The notes beneath the pieces were generated by a model that did no database searches, was not told where the DNA came from, and saw only the letters and a list, made by a program, of their open reading frames with translations. From positions 1 through 7,791 of the forward strand of contig JANWVS010000079.1 in the NCBI GenBank assembly GCA_025056835.1: 7,791 nucleotides of DNA. Direction: 5' to 3'. Position 1 is the first letter of the stretch; the number at the start of each line of letters is the position of its first letter. This DNA is from Gemmataceae bacterium. Lineage in GTDB: Bacteria > Planctomycetota > Planctomycetia > Gemmatales > Gemmataceae. Both the position numbers and the translations under genes were made by a program. Positions 1 through 7,002 of this stretch are shown here, piece by piece.

Positions 1-630
1 CTCTGCCTCAAAGGTCAACGTCTTGGTTTGGCCGGCGCGGATCTGCAAGGTTTCCGTCACGCGGCGCGGGTCGTTGGGAAAGCCCGGCACTGGTATCTCG
101 ACGCGCACCTGAAACGTGTACGTCCGCCCGCGAACCGGCAACGGCGGCGTCATGTACTGCCGCTGGAGGCCCGTTTGGCTCATGAGTTGATTGTCGAACC
201 AAACTTTCGTGTCCGGCGTGGGCACATGGATGATGATGTAGCCGCGATCATCTGCGTTTTCCCGTTGTTCTTCCGCCAACAACTCGGAGTACGGTATCGC
301 CGGACTCATGGTCGGCCGCGCCCGCGCGGGTGGGCCGTTGTCGCGCGCTGCCGTCGCCGGAACGTAGGCATTCGACGACCGCCAAGGCGCCGCCGTGCCG
401 GGATACTCGCCATAGACATAGGCCCGATAGCCGTCGCCAGGCATGTAGCTGTAGATCCAATGCCCGGGATAGACCCAGGGCTGCTGGAGGGTGTAATAGT
501 ACCACGATCCCGGTGTGTAATAGGAGTAGCCGCCGAGCCGCCAGGGGAAATAACCGTAAGGTTGACCCGGCGCCGGGCCGGCCATCGCCATCAGAATCAT
601 CACGGCTGCACATCGAGCAGTCAGGCGCAT
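1..630 (-). CDS. Secreted aromatic-rich protein with a TIGR03000-type domain (3' end beyond window)
   Basis: This is an open frame of 210 codons from the ATG at 630 to the window edge with no stop, so the C-terminus is missing. Residues 1-22 look like a Sec signal peptide: Arg at 2 and 6, hydrophobic core about 7-18, likely cleavage after PAPG at 22. Residues 25-78 are strikingly rich in Tyr, Trp, Gly and Pro (for example GSWYYYTLQQPWVYPGHW). About 96-125 is a polar linker. Residues 130-208 resemble the planctomycete domain TIGR03000: IIIHVPTPDTKVWFDNQ, then TPPLPVRGRTYTFQVRVE, and ending RAGQTKTLTFE. The function of that domain is not known to me; an extracytoplasmic beta-rich role is inference. 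The start is supported by GGAG at 640-643, 9 nt upstream, and by a promoter-like element at 675-717. It lies 147 nt beyond the suf operon and is probably a separate unit. Two out-of-frame readings of the same strand have no such domain. Confidence 0.85.
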   Translation of the reverse strand, partial: MRLTARCAAVMILMAMAGPAPGQPYGYFPWRLGGYSYYTPGSWYYYTLQQPWVYPGHWIYSYMPGDGYRAYVYGEYPGTAAPWRSSNAYVPATAARDNGPPARARPTMSPAIPYSELLAEEQRENADDRGYIIIHVPTPDTKVWFDNQLMSQTGLQRQYMTPPLPVRGRTYTFQVRVEIPVPGFPNDPRRVTETLQIRAGQTKTLTFEAE

Positions 631-674
631 GGATCCAGTCTCCGTGGCAAGCGGCTGCTTGCGAGGCGCTGGCG

Positions 675-717
675 ATTATATCGTTCTATTATGCTAGGTT
701 GTGCGGCGTGCGTGCAA
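675..717 (-). promoter_or_regulatory. Candidate sigma70-type promoter for the TIGR03000 gene
   Basis: On the minus strand TTGCAC (717-712) is followed after 18 nt by CATAAT (693-688), which matches the -10 consensus at 5 of 6 bases. A perfect TATAAT (680-675) lies just downstream but has no good -35 at 16-18 nt. Either would give a leader of roughly 35-55 nt. The whole 631-777 gap holds this AT-rich patch plus a GC-rich palindrome (GCGGCGCCGC) after sufT. I see no U-tracted hairpin that would be a convincing intrinsic terminator for the suf operon. Confidence 0.45.
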
Positions 718-777
718 GAGGCAATTTGGCGTTTTTTCCCAGCGCAGCGGCCGTCGCTTGCGGCGCCGCCTGATCTC

Positions 778-1224
778 TTAGTCGTCAATCCCCAGTTGGA
801 GCTTGGCCGCCTCCGTCATGCGGCTTTTGTCCCAAGGCGGGTCCCAAACCAGGTCCACCTGCGCCGCCGTCACCCGCGGCAAGGCGCGAACTTTCCGCTG
901 GACTTCCGCCGGCAACGATCCGGCCACGGGGCACGCAGGCGAAGTCAACGTCATCCGAATACGCACAGTCCCATCCGCGGCGATGTCGATGTCGTAGATC
1001 AATCCCAGTTCGTAAATGTTGACCGGTACTTCCGGATCGAAGCAGGTTTGAAGTACGGCCACGACCTTGTCCCGCAGTGCTTCGATCTCGGCAGGGGTCA
1101 GTGGTTGATGCGGAGCAGGCGACGAGGCATCGTCGCCGACCGGAGCGCCCGCCGCGGCCGTGGCTGTGAATTCTCCACTGACTTGACTCGGCTCGTTCAT
1201 CGGCAAGGGGATGCGATGGCTCAT
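778..1224 (-). CDS. sufT: SufT-like DUF59 / MIP18-family Fe-S assembly protein
   Basis: This 148-residue protein has a single DUF59 (MIP18/PaaD-like) domain at about 42-146. Recognisable motifs are FDPEVPVNIYELGLIYDI (62-79), TLTSPACPVAGSLP (92-105) with the family's conserved Cys at 98, and VWDPPWDKSRMTEAAKLQLGI (from 126). A second Cys is at 61. Proteins of this family next to suf genes act as auxiliary factors in Fe-S cluster maturation or transfer, probably in the cytosol; the exact client is unknown. Residues 1-40 are an Ala/Pro/Ser-rich extension beyond the usual compact domain of roughly 100 residues. The ATG at 1224 overlaps the sufSE stop in an ATGA, implying translational coupling, and GAGAG lies just upstream. 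A downstream Met codon at 1200 (residue 9) is an alternative start but has no visible ribosome binding site. It is the last gene of the operon. Confidence 0.9.
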   Translation of the reverse strand: MSHRIPLPMNEPSQVSGEFTATAAAGAPVGDDASSPAPHQPLTPAEIEALRDKVVAVLQTCFDPEVPVNIYELGLIYDIDIAADGTVRIRMTLTSPACPVAGSLPAEVQRKVRALPRVTAAQVDLVWDPPWDKSRMTEAAKLQLGIDD

Positions 1225-3008
1225 GGTTTCTCTCGGGCTTGGCCCGCCAATTCGCCGGCGAAATGCCGGATCCGCTGGATCATTTCCGCCAGGCCGTTGC
1301 GCCGTCCCAGGCTCAAGTGGCTGTCCAGGCCTAGTCGCTGCATCAACGAGTGGATATCGAAGTCGAGCACCTGTTGCGCGCGTTGGCCGGAAAAGAGTTT
1401 CTGCAGCAAGGCCAGTTCGCCGCGAACGATGTCGGCGTCGCTATCGGCCAAAAACTCCAACACGTCCGCCGTGCCGGGCTTTTTGCGGGCAAACATGTGG
1501 ACCGTACTCTGGCAGCCCTTGACGCGCGTCGCCTCGGTTTTCAGTTCGGCCGGCATCGGCGGCAGACGTTCGCCTAGCTCGATGAGATACTGGTAGCGGT
1601 CGTTCCAGTCGTCCATGAGGTCGAAGGCTTCGACCAACTCGGCGGCAACTTCCTCCGGCGAAGCCCCAGCGGCGGCAGGATAAGTTGGCTCGACCCGCGT
1701 CGTCGGCAAGCCGACGACTTTGGGTTTACCGCGCCCCGACGCCACAATTTTTGCGAGTGCCTCAGCGAAAACGTCAACTTCCTCGACGGTGTTGTACACG
1801 GCGAACGACGCCCGCACCGTGCCAGGAAGGCCAAAGCGGTCCATGAGCGGCTGGCAGCAATGGTGGCCGGTGCGGACGGCAATGCCTTCCAGATTGAGCC
1901 GGGTGCCGATGTCCAGCGCGGCCAGGGGCGGATCGTCGACGACGAACGACAACACGCCGGTCTTGCGTCGCGCCGTGCCGATGATCCGCACACCGCGGAT
2001 GTCGTTGACCCGGGCCGTGGCCTGTGCCAGCAAGCGTTCCTCATGGGCCGCCAGGGCGTCGAGACCTACCTCATCGAGATATTCGAGAGCCGCGCACAAT
2101 CCGATGGCCGCGGCGATGGAGGGGGTGCCGGCCTCGAATTTATAGGGCAGTTCATTCCAGGTCGTCTTTTCGAAGCTGACCGAGCTGATCATGTCGCCGC
2201 CGCCCTGCCACGGGGGCATCAGCTCGAGATGTCGGGCCTTGCCATAGAGGACGCCGATCCCTGTCGGTCCGTAAATCTTGTGCCCCGAGAATGCGTAAAA
2301 ATCGCAATCCAGAGCAGCAACATTCAGGCGGAGGTGGGGCGCCGCTTGGGCGCCGTCGATCAGCACGGGAATGCCGTGACGGTGCGCTAGATCGATGATC
2401 TGCTCGATCGGATTGACGGTGCCTAAGGCATTGGAAACATGGGCGACAGCCACCAGTTTGGTTCGCGGGCCCAGCAGTTTTTCGTACTCCTCCAGGATCA
2501 ATTCCCCGCTATCGGTGATCGGTACGACCCGCAGGTGGGCCTTCTTTTCCCAGCAAAGCATCTGCCACGGCACGATGTTGGAATGGTGCTCCAGGGCGGT
2601 GACGACGATCTCATCGCCGGCTCGGACATTCGCTCGGCCGAACGATTGTGCAACCAGGTTGATCGCCTCGGTCGTGCCGCGCGTGAAGATGATTTCGCGC
2701 AAGCAGTTGGCCCCGATAAACTTCTGGACCTTGACCCGGGCGGCTTCGTAGTCCTCCGTGGCTCGTTCGCTCAACTCGTGGACCGCGCGATGGACATTGG
2801 CGTTGTCGGCCTCATAGAAATGTCGCACGGCGTCAATGACGGCCCGCGGTTTCTGCGTCGTGGCGGCGTTGTCGAAATACACCAACGGTTTGCCATGGAC
2901 CCGTTGCAGCAGGATTGGAAAATCTTGCCGCAGCCGGTGGACGTCCAGCGGCGGCGCCGCCCGAGCCGCCTGGCGTGGAAGGAATGGAATGGTTTTCGGC
3001 ATCGACAT
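1221..3008 (-). CDS. sufS: SufS cysteine desulfurase fused to SufE sulfur-transfer domain
   Basis: This 595-residue protein joins two normally separate enzymes in one unbroken frame. Residues 1-425 are a group II (SufS/CsdA-type) PLP-dependent cysteine desulfurase. It has YFDNAATTQKP (44-54), EHHSNIVPW (140-148) with the PLP-stacking His, DGAQ (218-221), the PLP lysine K244 in SGHKIYGPTG, and the persulfide-forming Cys C384 in RTGHHCCQPLM. Residues 426-452 are a Pro/Ala linker. Residues 453-595 are SufE, with LGERLPPMP (478-485) and the sulfur-accepting Cys C499 in RVKGCQSTVH. SufS makes alanine and a persulfide, and SufE relays the sulfur to SufB. Free SufS is about 405-420 residues and free SufE about 140, so both parts look full length. 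I chose the ATG at 3008 (MSMPKTIPF); the open frame continues to 3305, but that part is an out-of-frame reading of sufD. The ribosome binding site is weak (GGATGG). A second ATG is at 3002. Confidence 0.95.
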   Translation of the reverse strand: MSMPKTIPFLPRQAARAAPPLDVHRLRQDFPILLQRVHGKPLVYFDNAATTQKPRAVIDAVRHFYEADNANVHRAVHELSERATEDYEAARVKVQKFIGANCLREIIFTRGTTEAINLVAQSFGRANVRAGDEIVVTALEHHSNIVPWQMLCWEKKAHLRVVPITDSGELILEEYEKLLGPRTKLVAVAHVSNALGTVNPIEQIIDLAHRHGIPVLIDGAQAAPHLRLNVAALDCDFYAFSGHKIYGPTGIGVLYGKARHLELMPPWQGGGDMISSVSFEKTTWNELPYKFEAGTPSIAAAIGLCAALEYLDEVGLDALAAHEERLLAQATARVNDIRGVRIIGTARRKTGVLSFVVDDPPLAALDIGTRLNLEGIAVRTGHHCCQPLMDRFGLPGTVRASFAVYNTVEEVDVFAEALAKIVASGRGKPKVVGLPTTRVEPTYPAAAGASPEEVAAELVEAFDLMDDWNDRYQYLIELGERLPPMPAELKTEATRVKGCQSTVHMFARKKPGTADVLEFLADSDADIVRGELALLQKLFSGQRAQQVLDFDIHSLMQRLGLDSHLSLGRRNGLAEMIQRIRHFAGELAGQAREKP

Positions 3009-3019
3009 GGCACCATCCG

Positions 3020-3045
3020 TAATCTTCGACAGTAATCTTCGACAG
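3020..3045. repeat. Perfect 13-bp tandem duplication in the sufD-sufS gap
   Basis: The plus strand reads TAATCTTCGACAG twice in immediate succession (3020-3032 and 3033-3045). It lies in the 101-nt untranslated gap between the sufD stop and the chosen sufS start. The unit length is not a multiple of three, which fits a noncoding location. It ends 12 nt before the sufS ATG, so it shifts whatever signals lie upstream of translation start. It is probably a slippage duplication; no regulatory role is demonstrated. Confidence 0.9.
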
Positions 3046-3109
3046 TCCAGTCCCTCGGCTTTCCGGTATGTCGCACCAGGCGCCGAGCGATGGCGCGCCC
3101 CCGGCCCTT

Positions 3110-4402
3110 TCACGACCCGAGGTTGCGATGGACCAAGAGCGCTTCTAATTCCTCCCGAACCGCCGGCACGTGAATGCGGTGAACAATGTCGTTGGCGAAG
3201 GCAAACGTCAGCAGCCGCCGGGCCTGCGCGGCTGCAAGGCCGCGGCTTTGCAGGTAAAAGAGCTGGTCGGCATCCAGTTGGCCGACGGTGGCGCCGTGCG
3301 TGCATTTGACGTCGTCGGCAAAGATCTCCAATTGTGGTTTGGTGTTGATGGTGGCGCCGTCGTCCGAAAGCAGAAGCGTCTGATTGGTCTGCTTGGCGTC
3401 GGTCTTCTGGGCGTCCTGGCGGACGAAGATTTTGCCGTTGAAAACTCCGTGGGCCTGGTCTGTGAGAATGCCTTTGTAAAGTTCATGGCTGGCGCAGTGC
3501 GGGACCGCATGATCGATGACGGTATGGTTGTCGATGTGCTGCTTACCCGCGCCGACGTACAGACCATTGACCGTCGCTTCGGCGTGTTCGCCGGCAAACC
3601 GCACGCGGACCTCATTCCGCACCAGCCTGCCGCCGAGCAAAACGGCGTGCGTTGTAAAGTTCGCGCCGCGCCCGACGACGACTTGGGTGTTGGCCACGTG
3701 ATAAGCCGCCGCGGCCTCTTGTTGGACCTTGTAATGATCGATGACGGCGTGCTCGCCCACGGCGATTTCGGCCACCGCATTCGTGAAATAAGTCGCGGGT
3801 TCGGTCGTCGTGCCCCAGAAACGCTCGACGATCGTGGCCCGGCTGTGCGCACCAGCGACAACCAGCAGGCGCGGCTGGGTCGTCACGTTTCGGACCGAGG
3901 CGTGACTGAGCCACACCACCTCGATCACGGGAGTGATTGCCGCGCCGTCGGGAATTCGCACGACGGCTCCGTCGCACAGCAGCGATGTATTGAGCGCGGT
4001 GAACACTTGGCTGCTGCTGTCGGCGACTTGGTCGAGTTGCGCCAATCGTTCCACACCGGCAGTCGCCAACGATTCGACCACCAATCCGGTCGACGTGTCA
4101 ACTTCCGACCGCTCGCGATCGAAGGCGCCGTTGACAAACACCAAGCGAACGGCACCAGCGTCCGCTACGGGCGGGAGGGGCAGCCGAACGGTGCTCGCGC
4201 TGTCGACCGGCAGCTCAAAGGGCGTCTCCAGCAGCGGCGCCACGTTGGTGAAGCGCCAATCTTCCGTCCGCGGCGTGGGAAAAGCAAGCGCGGCGAAACG
4301 GGCACGGCCTTGCTGCCGATACGGGGCCAACGTCGGCACCGGCCAGGCGCGATCCACGACTTCAAACTGTCTGAGAAAATTCGTCTTTGCTTCCAAGACC
4401 AT
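3110..4402 (-). CDS. sufD: Fe-S cluster scaffold protein SufD
   Basis: This 430-residue protein is the size of typical SufD and pairs with SufB in the SufBC2D scaffold in the cytosol, where clusters are assembled. The N-terminal helical part has the family motif FPTPRTEDWRFTNVAPL (41-57). The central beta-helix spans about 150-380. The best-conserved C-terminal block runs from DNHTVIDHAVPHCASHELYKG (291-311) through FNGKIFVRQDAQKTDAKQTN (321-340) to DDVKCTHGATVGQLD (363-377). C367 and H369 in that block correspond to the Cys and His (E. coli C358/H360) at the SufB-SufD interface implicated in cluster formation. The C-terminal helical region contains FYLQSRGL. The ATG at 4402 has GAGG 6 nt upstream. 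The gene follows the sufC stop by only 15 nt, so the two are probably co-translated or coupled. Confidence 0.96.
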   Translation of the reverse strand: MVLEAKTNFLRQFEVVDRAWPVPTLAPYRQQGRARFAALAFPTPRTEDWRFTNVAPLLETPFELPVDSASTVRLPLPPVADAGAVRLVFVNGAFDRERSEVDTSTGLVVESLATAGVERLAQLDQVADSSSQVFTALNTSLLCDGAVVRIPDGAAITPVIEVVWLSHASVRNVTTQPRLLVVAGAHSRATIVERFWGTTTEPATYFTNAVAEIAVGEHAVIDHYKVQQEAAAAYHVANTQVVVGRGANFTTHAVLLGGRLVRNEVRVRFAGEHAEATVNGLYVGAGKQHIDNHTVIDHAVPHCASHELYKGILTDQAHGVFNGKIFVRQDAQKTDAKQTNQTLLLSDDGATINTKPQLEIFADDVKCTHGATVGQLDADQLFYLQSRGLAAAQARRLLTFAFANDIVHRIHVPAVREELEALLVHRNLGS

Positions 4403-4417
4403 GGCAAGCCTCAGCTG

Positions 4418-5188
4418 CTATCTCCGGGCACCGCTGAGCGCTGGCTCGCGTTCCTTGACCCAGTCATAACCGCGCGCTTCCAGCTCCAGCGCCAACTCTT
4501 TACCGCCGGACAACACTATCCGACCTTCAGAAAGAACGTGGACGAAGTCCGGCACAATGTACTGCAACAGCCGTTGGTAATGAGTTATGACGATCATGGC
4601 GCGGTGCGGCGACCGCAGGGCATTCACACCGTCAGCGACCACGCGTAAGGCGTCGATGTCCAACCCCGAGTCGGTTTCGTCCAGGACGCACAACTTCGGA
4701 TCGAGCACGGCCATTTGGAAAATCTCGTTCCGCTTCTTTTCGCCTCCGGAAAACCCCTCGTTGACGGACCGCTTCAACAAGTCCTCGGGCATATGCAGGA
4801 TTCGCATCTTTTCCTTGACGAGCTTGAGAAATGCCGCGGCGTCAACTTCCGGCTCGCCGCGATGCTTGCGGATGGCGTTAAGCGCGGCCCGAAGGAAGTA
4901 ATTGTTGGTGACCCCGGGTATCTCGACGGGATACTGAAACGCCAAGAACAGCCCCTCGGCCGCTCGTTCCTCGGGATCCATGGCCAGCAGATTCTTCCCC
5001 TCGTAAAGGACTTCACCCTCCGTGACCTCGAAGGTTTCACGGCCGGCCAGGACGCCGGCGAGCGTGCTCTTGCCCGAGCCGTTCGGTCCCATGATGGCGT
5101 GGACCTCGCCCGCGTTGACCTGAAGGTTGACGCCGCGAAGGATTTTCTTGTCGCCGACGCCGGCGTGCAAGTTCGTAATCGTAAGCAT
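4418..5188 (-). CDS. sufC: SUF system ABC-type ATPase SufC
   Basis: This 256-residue soluble ABC ATPase powers conformational change in the SufBCD complex; it is not a transporter subunit. It has Walker A GPNGSGKST (34-42), a Q-loop Gln at 85 in FQYP, the signature FSGGEKKR (146-153), Walker B ending in LDETDSGLD with the SufC-type E171, and the H-loop His 203 in ITHYQRL. Length and motifs match SufC throughout. The frame extends upstream to an ATG at 5221, but I chose the ATG at 5188 because MLTITNLHAGVGDKKILRG aligns with the usual SufC N-terminus. A GGAG lies 14 nt upstream of 5188, and nothing is visible before 5221. The gene is separated from sufB by an unusually long 255-nt gap and lies 15 nt before sufD. 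Confidence 0.95.
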   Translation of the reverse strand: MLTITNLHAGVGDKKILRGVNLQVNAGEVHAIMGPNGSGKSTLAGVLAGRETFEVTEGEVLYEGKNLLAMDPEERAAEGLFLAFQYPVEIPGVTNNYFLRAALNAIRKHRGEPEVDAAAFLKLVKEKMRILHMPEDLLKRSVNEGFSGGEKKRNEIFQMAVLDPKLCVLDETDSGLDIDALRVVADGVNALRSPHRAMIVITHYQRLLQYIVPDFVHVLSEGRIVLSGGKELALELEARGYDWVKEREPALSGARR

Positions 5189-5443
5189 GGCTGTTTGCTT
5201 TTCTCCGACAGGGAACTCCATCGTGGTTCGCTAGTTGACCAAGCTAGTGCCGGCAGGCAACTGGGTCCGCGGCACAAGCGGCTGAGTCCGGCGAAGCCGC
5301 GCTGGCCTTGATTGTTCCGGTTTCCTGACCATCTTCTATTGTGTTCCTAGTCGTTGCCTCAGCCGCTTCTTCGTATTTCGGCGGCCGCTGCTGATGTTGC
5401 GCCGCTGCCGATGTCGCAGGGCGTGGACGGTGCCGATCAGCAA
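5189..5443. other. Long sufB-sufC intergenic region without a convincing gene
   Basis: This 255-nt stretch separates two genes that are usually nearly adjacent. I see no gene with a good start and ribosome binding site. The only ATG-initiated minus-strand frame found is a 33-codon one (5332-5231, MVRKPEQSRPARL...) with Arg/Pro-rich, uninformative content. The stretch does contain an 11-bp inverted repeat, listed separately. It also has a near-duplicated 14-mer, GCCGCTGCTGATGT (5384-5397) and GCCGCTGCCGATGT (5401-5414), one mismatch apart at 17-nt spacing. It may act as a structured mRNA spacer, or it may be remnant sequence. Confidence 0.6.
5276..5368 (-). repeat. 11-bp perfect inverted repeat with a competing hairpin
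   Basis: In the sufBC mRNA sense, AAGCGGCTGAG (5368-5358) is perfectly complementary to CTCAGCCGCTT (5286-5276), with a 71-nt loop. Inside the loop, GCGGCT (5300-5295) can pair instead with AGCCGC (5283-5278) of the 3' arm, giving a local 6-bp stem with an 11-nt loop. The two pairings exclude each other. No U-tract follows, so this is not a classic intrinsic terminator. A role in mRNA processing or in setting the sufB:sufC ratio is speculation. Confidence 0.6.
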
Positions 5444-6895
5444 CTATCCCACGCTGCCCTCCAAGCTGACCCCCAAGAGTTTTTGCGCCTCGACGGCGAA
5501 TTCCATCGGCAACTCGCGAAAGACGTCCTTGCAGAAGCCGTTGACGATCATGTTGACGGCGTCTTCCTTGCTCAAGCCGCGTTGGTTGCAGTAGAAGATT
5601 TGGTCCTCGCCGATTTTCGACGTCGATGCTTCGTGTTCCACGGTCGCGGTCGTGTTTTTGACCTCGATGTAGGGGAAGGTGTGGGCACCGCACTTGTCGC
5701 CGAGCAAGAGCGAATCGCACTGGCTGTAGTTGCGGGCGTAGGCCGCTCCTTTGAGGACCTTGACCAGGCCGCGGTAAGTGTTCTGGCCGTGCCCGGCCGA
5801 GATGCCCTTGGACACGATGGTGCTTCGGGTGTTCTTGCCGACGTGGATCATCTTGGTGCCGGTGTCGGCTTGCTGATAGTGGTTCGTCAAGGCCACCGAG
5901 TAGAACTCCCCGACCGAGTCGTCGCCTTGGAGGATGCAGCTGGGGTACTTCCAGGTGATGGCTGAGCCGGTTTCGACCTGCGTCCAAGAGATCTTGCTGG
6001 CTCGGCCGCGACAGGCGCCCCGCTTGGTGACGAAATTGTAGATCCCTCCCTTGCCGTCTTTGTCCCCCGGGTACCAGTTTTGCACCGTCGAATACTTGAT
6101 CTGGGCGTGGTCTCCGATGGCGACCAACTCCACCACGGCGGCGTGCAACTGGTTCTCGTCGCGCATCGGCGCGGTGCAGCCTTCGAGGTAGCTGACGTAG
6201 CCGCCTTCCTCGCAGATAATCAGCGTCCGCTCAAATTGCCCGGTCTCCCGAGCATTGATGCGGAAATACGTGGACAACTCCATCGGACAACGCACGCCCT
6301 TGGGAATGTACACGAATGAACCGTCGCTGAAGACGGCTGAATTGAGAGCGGCAAAGAAGTTGTCGTTGTACGGCACCACGGAGCCGAGGTACTTCCGGAC
6401 CAGGTCCGGATGCTCTTGTACGGCTTCCGAGAACGAGCAGAAGATAATGCCCAACTCAGCCAGCTTTTCCTTGAACGTGGTCACAACCGACACGCTGTCG
6501 AACACCGCGTCGACCGCGACGCCGGTCAAACGCTTCTGTTCCTCGAGCGAGATTCCCAACTTCTCGAACGTGCGCCGCAATTCCGGATCGACTTCGTCCA
6601 GGCTCTTGGGCTTCTTCTGGGCCTTGGGGGCGGCGTAGTAAATGATGTCGTTGTAATCGATCTTCGCGTAAGTCAGGTTGGGCCACCAGCGAGGCTCTTC
6701 CATCGTCAGCCAATGGCGATAGGCCTTCAGCCGCCATTGCAAAAGCCAATCCGGCTCGCGTTTTTTGGCCGAGATCAAGCGAATGATCTCTTCATTCAGG
6801 CCGCGCGGCACCGTTTCGCTTTCGATGTCGGTGACGAAGCCCCATTTGTATTCCTGACTCGTAAATTGTTCGATGGTATCGGTTGCAGTGCTCAT
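5444..6895 (-). CDS. sufB: Fe-S cluster scaffold protein SufB
   Basis: This 483-residue protein closely matches SufB in length (E. coli about 495). SufB receives sulfur from SufE and builds the cluster with SufC and SufD. Clear blocks are [21 protein letters not shown] (194-214), YLEGCTAP (236-243) with C240, [18 protein letters not shown] (303-320), [21 protein letters not shown] (389-409) with C402 at the position of E. coli C405, and [13 protein letters not shown] (420-432). The protein is uninterrupted, with no intein although SufB is a frequent intein host. The start is the ATG at 6895 ([11 protein letters not shown]). The open frame continues upstream only as an out-of-frame reading of the regulator gene. 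There is no strong ribosome binding site, and GGGAG lies about 42 nt upstream, too far away. It follows the Rrf2 gene after 107 nt and is the first structural gene of the operon. Confidence 0.97.
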   Translation of the reverse strand: MSTATDTIEQFTSQEYKWGFVTDIESETVPRGLNEEIIRLISAKKREPDWLLQWRLKAYRHWLTMEEPRWWPNLTYAKIDYNDIIYYAAPKAQKKPKSLDEVDPELRRTFEKLGISLEEQKRLTGVAVDAVFDSVSVVTTFKEKLAELGIIFCSFSEAVQEHPDLVRKYLGSVVPYNDNFFAALNSAVFSDGSFVYIPKGVRCPMELSTYFRINARETGQFERTLIICEEGGYVSYLEGCTAPMRDENQLHAAVVELVAIGDHAQIKYSTVQNWYPGDKDGKGGIYNFVTKRGACRGRASKISWTQVETGSAITWKYPSCILQGDDSVGEFYSVALTNHYQQADTGTKMIHVGKNTRSTIVSKGISAGHGQNTYRGLVKVLKGAAYARNYSQCDSLLLGDKCGAHTFPYIEVKNTTATVEHEASTSKIGEDQIFYCNQRGLSKEDAVNMIVNGFCKDVFRELPMEFAVEAQKLLGVSLEGSVG

Positions 6896-7002
6896 GGTTC
6901 GTTGTCGTCTTGTGATTTTTAGTGGGCGACTTTCTTTCTCCCAACGGTTGTCGGCGTTTGCCAACGGCGGTCGAAGGACTGCTGCCGGCGGCTCAGGCGA
7001 CG

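Noticed and set aside
740..777. Terminator after sufT
   Set aside because: GC-rich palindromes are present, but in the sense of the operon they are followed by an A-run rather than a U-tract, so an intrinsic terminator is not supported.
28..1596. 522-codon plus-strand open frame opposite the TIGR03000, sufT and sufSE genes
   Set aside because: It is Arg-rich, has no recognisable domain and runs antisense to three clearly identified genes. Long antisense frames are expected in GC-rich coding DNA.
3009..3305. 99-residue N-terminal extension of the SufSE frame
   Set aside because: The added residues are an out-of-frame reading of the sufD 3' end and the gap, with no SufS homology; the SufS N-terminus fits a start at 3008.
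3170..4648. 492-codon plus-strand open frame opposite sufD and sufC
   Set aside because: It has no family motifs and lies fully antisense to well-conserved SufD and SufC sequence; it is a reading-frame shadow.
5231..5332. 33-codon minus-strand frame in the sufB-sufC gap
   Set aside because: It has no ribosome binding site, its composition is Arg/Pro-rich, and it overlaps the inverted repeat; there is no support beyond an ATG and a stop.
5444..6895. Intein in SufB
   Set aside because: SufB is a common intein host, but this protein is uninterrupted and of normal length.
6916..6944. Possible second promoter before sufB (TTGGGA, 17 nt, TAAAAA on the minus strand)
   Set aside because: Each box matches only 4 of 6 consensus bases and the leader would be about 13 nt; too weak to list as a feature, although it could give regulator-independent sufB transcription.
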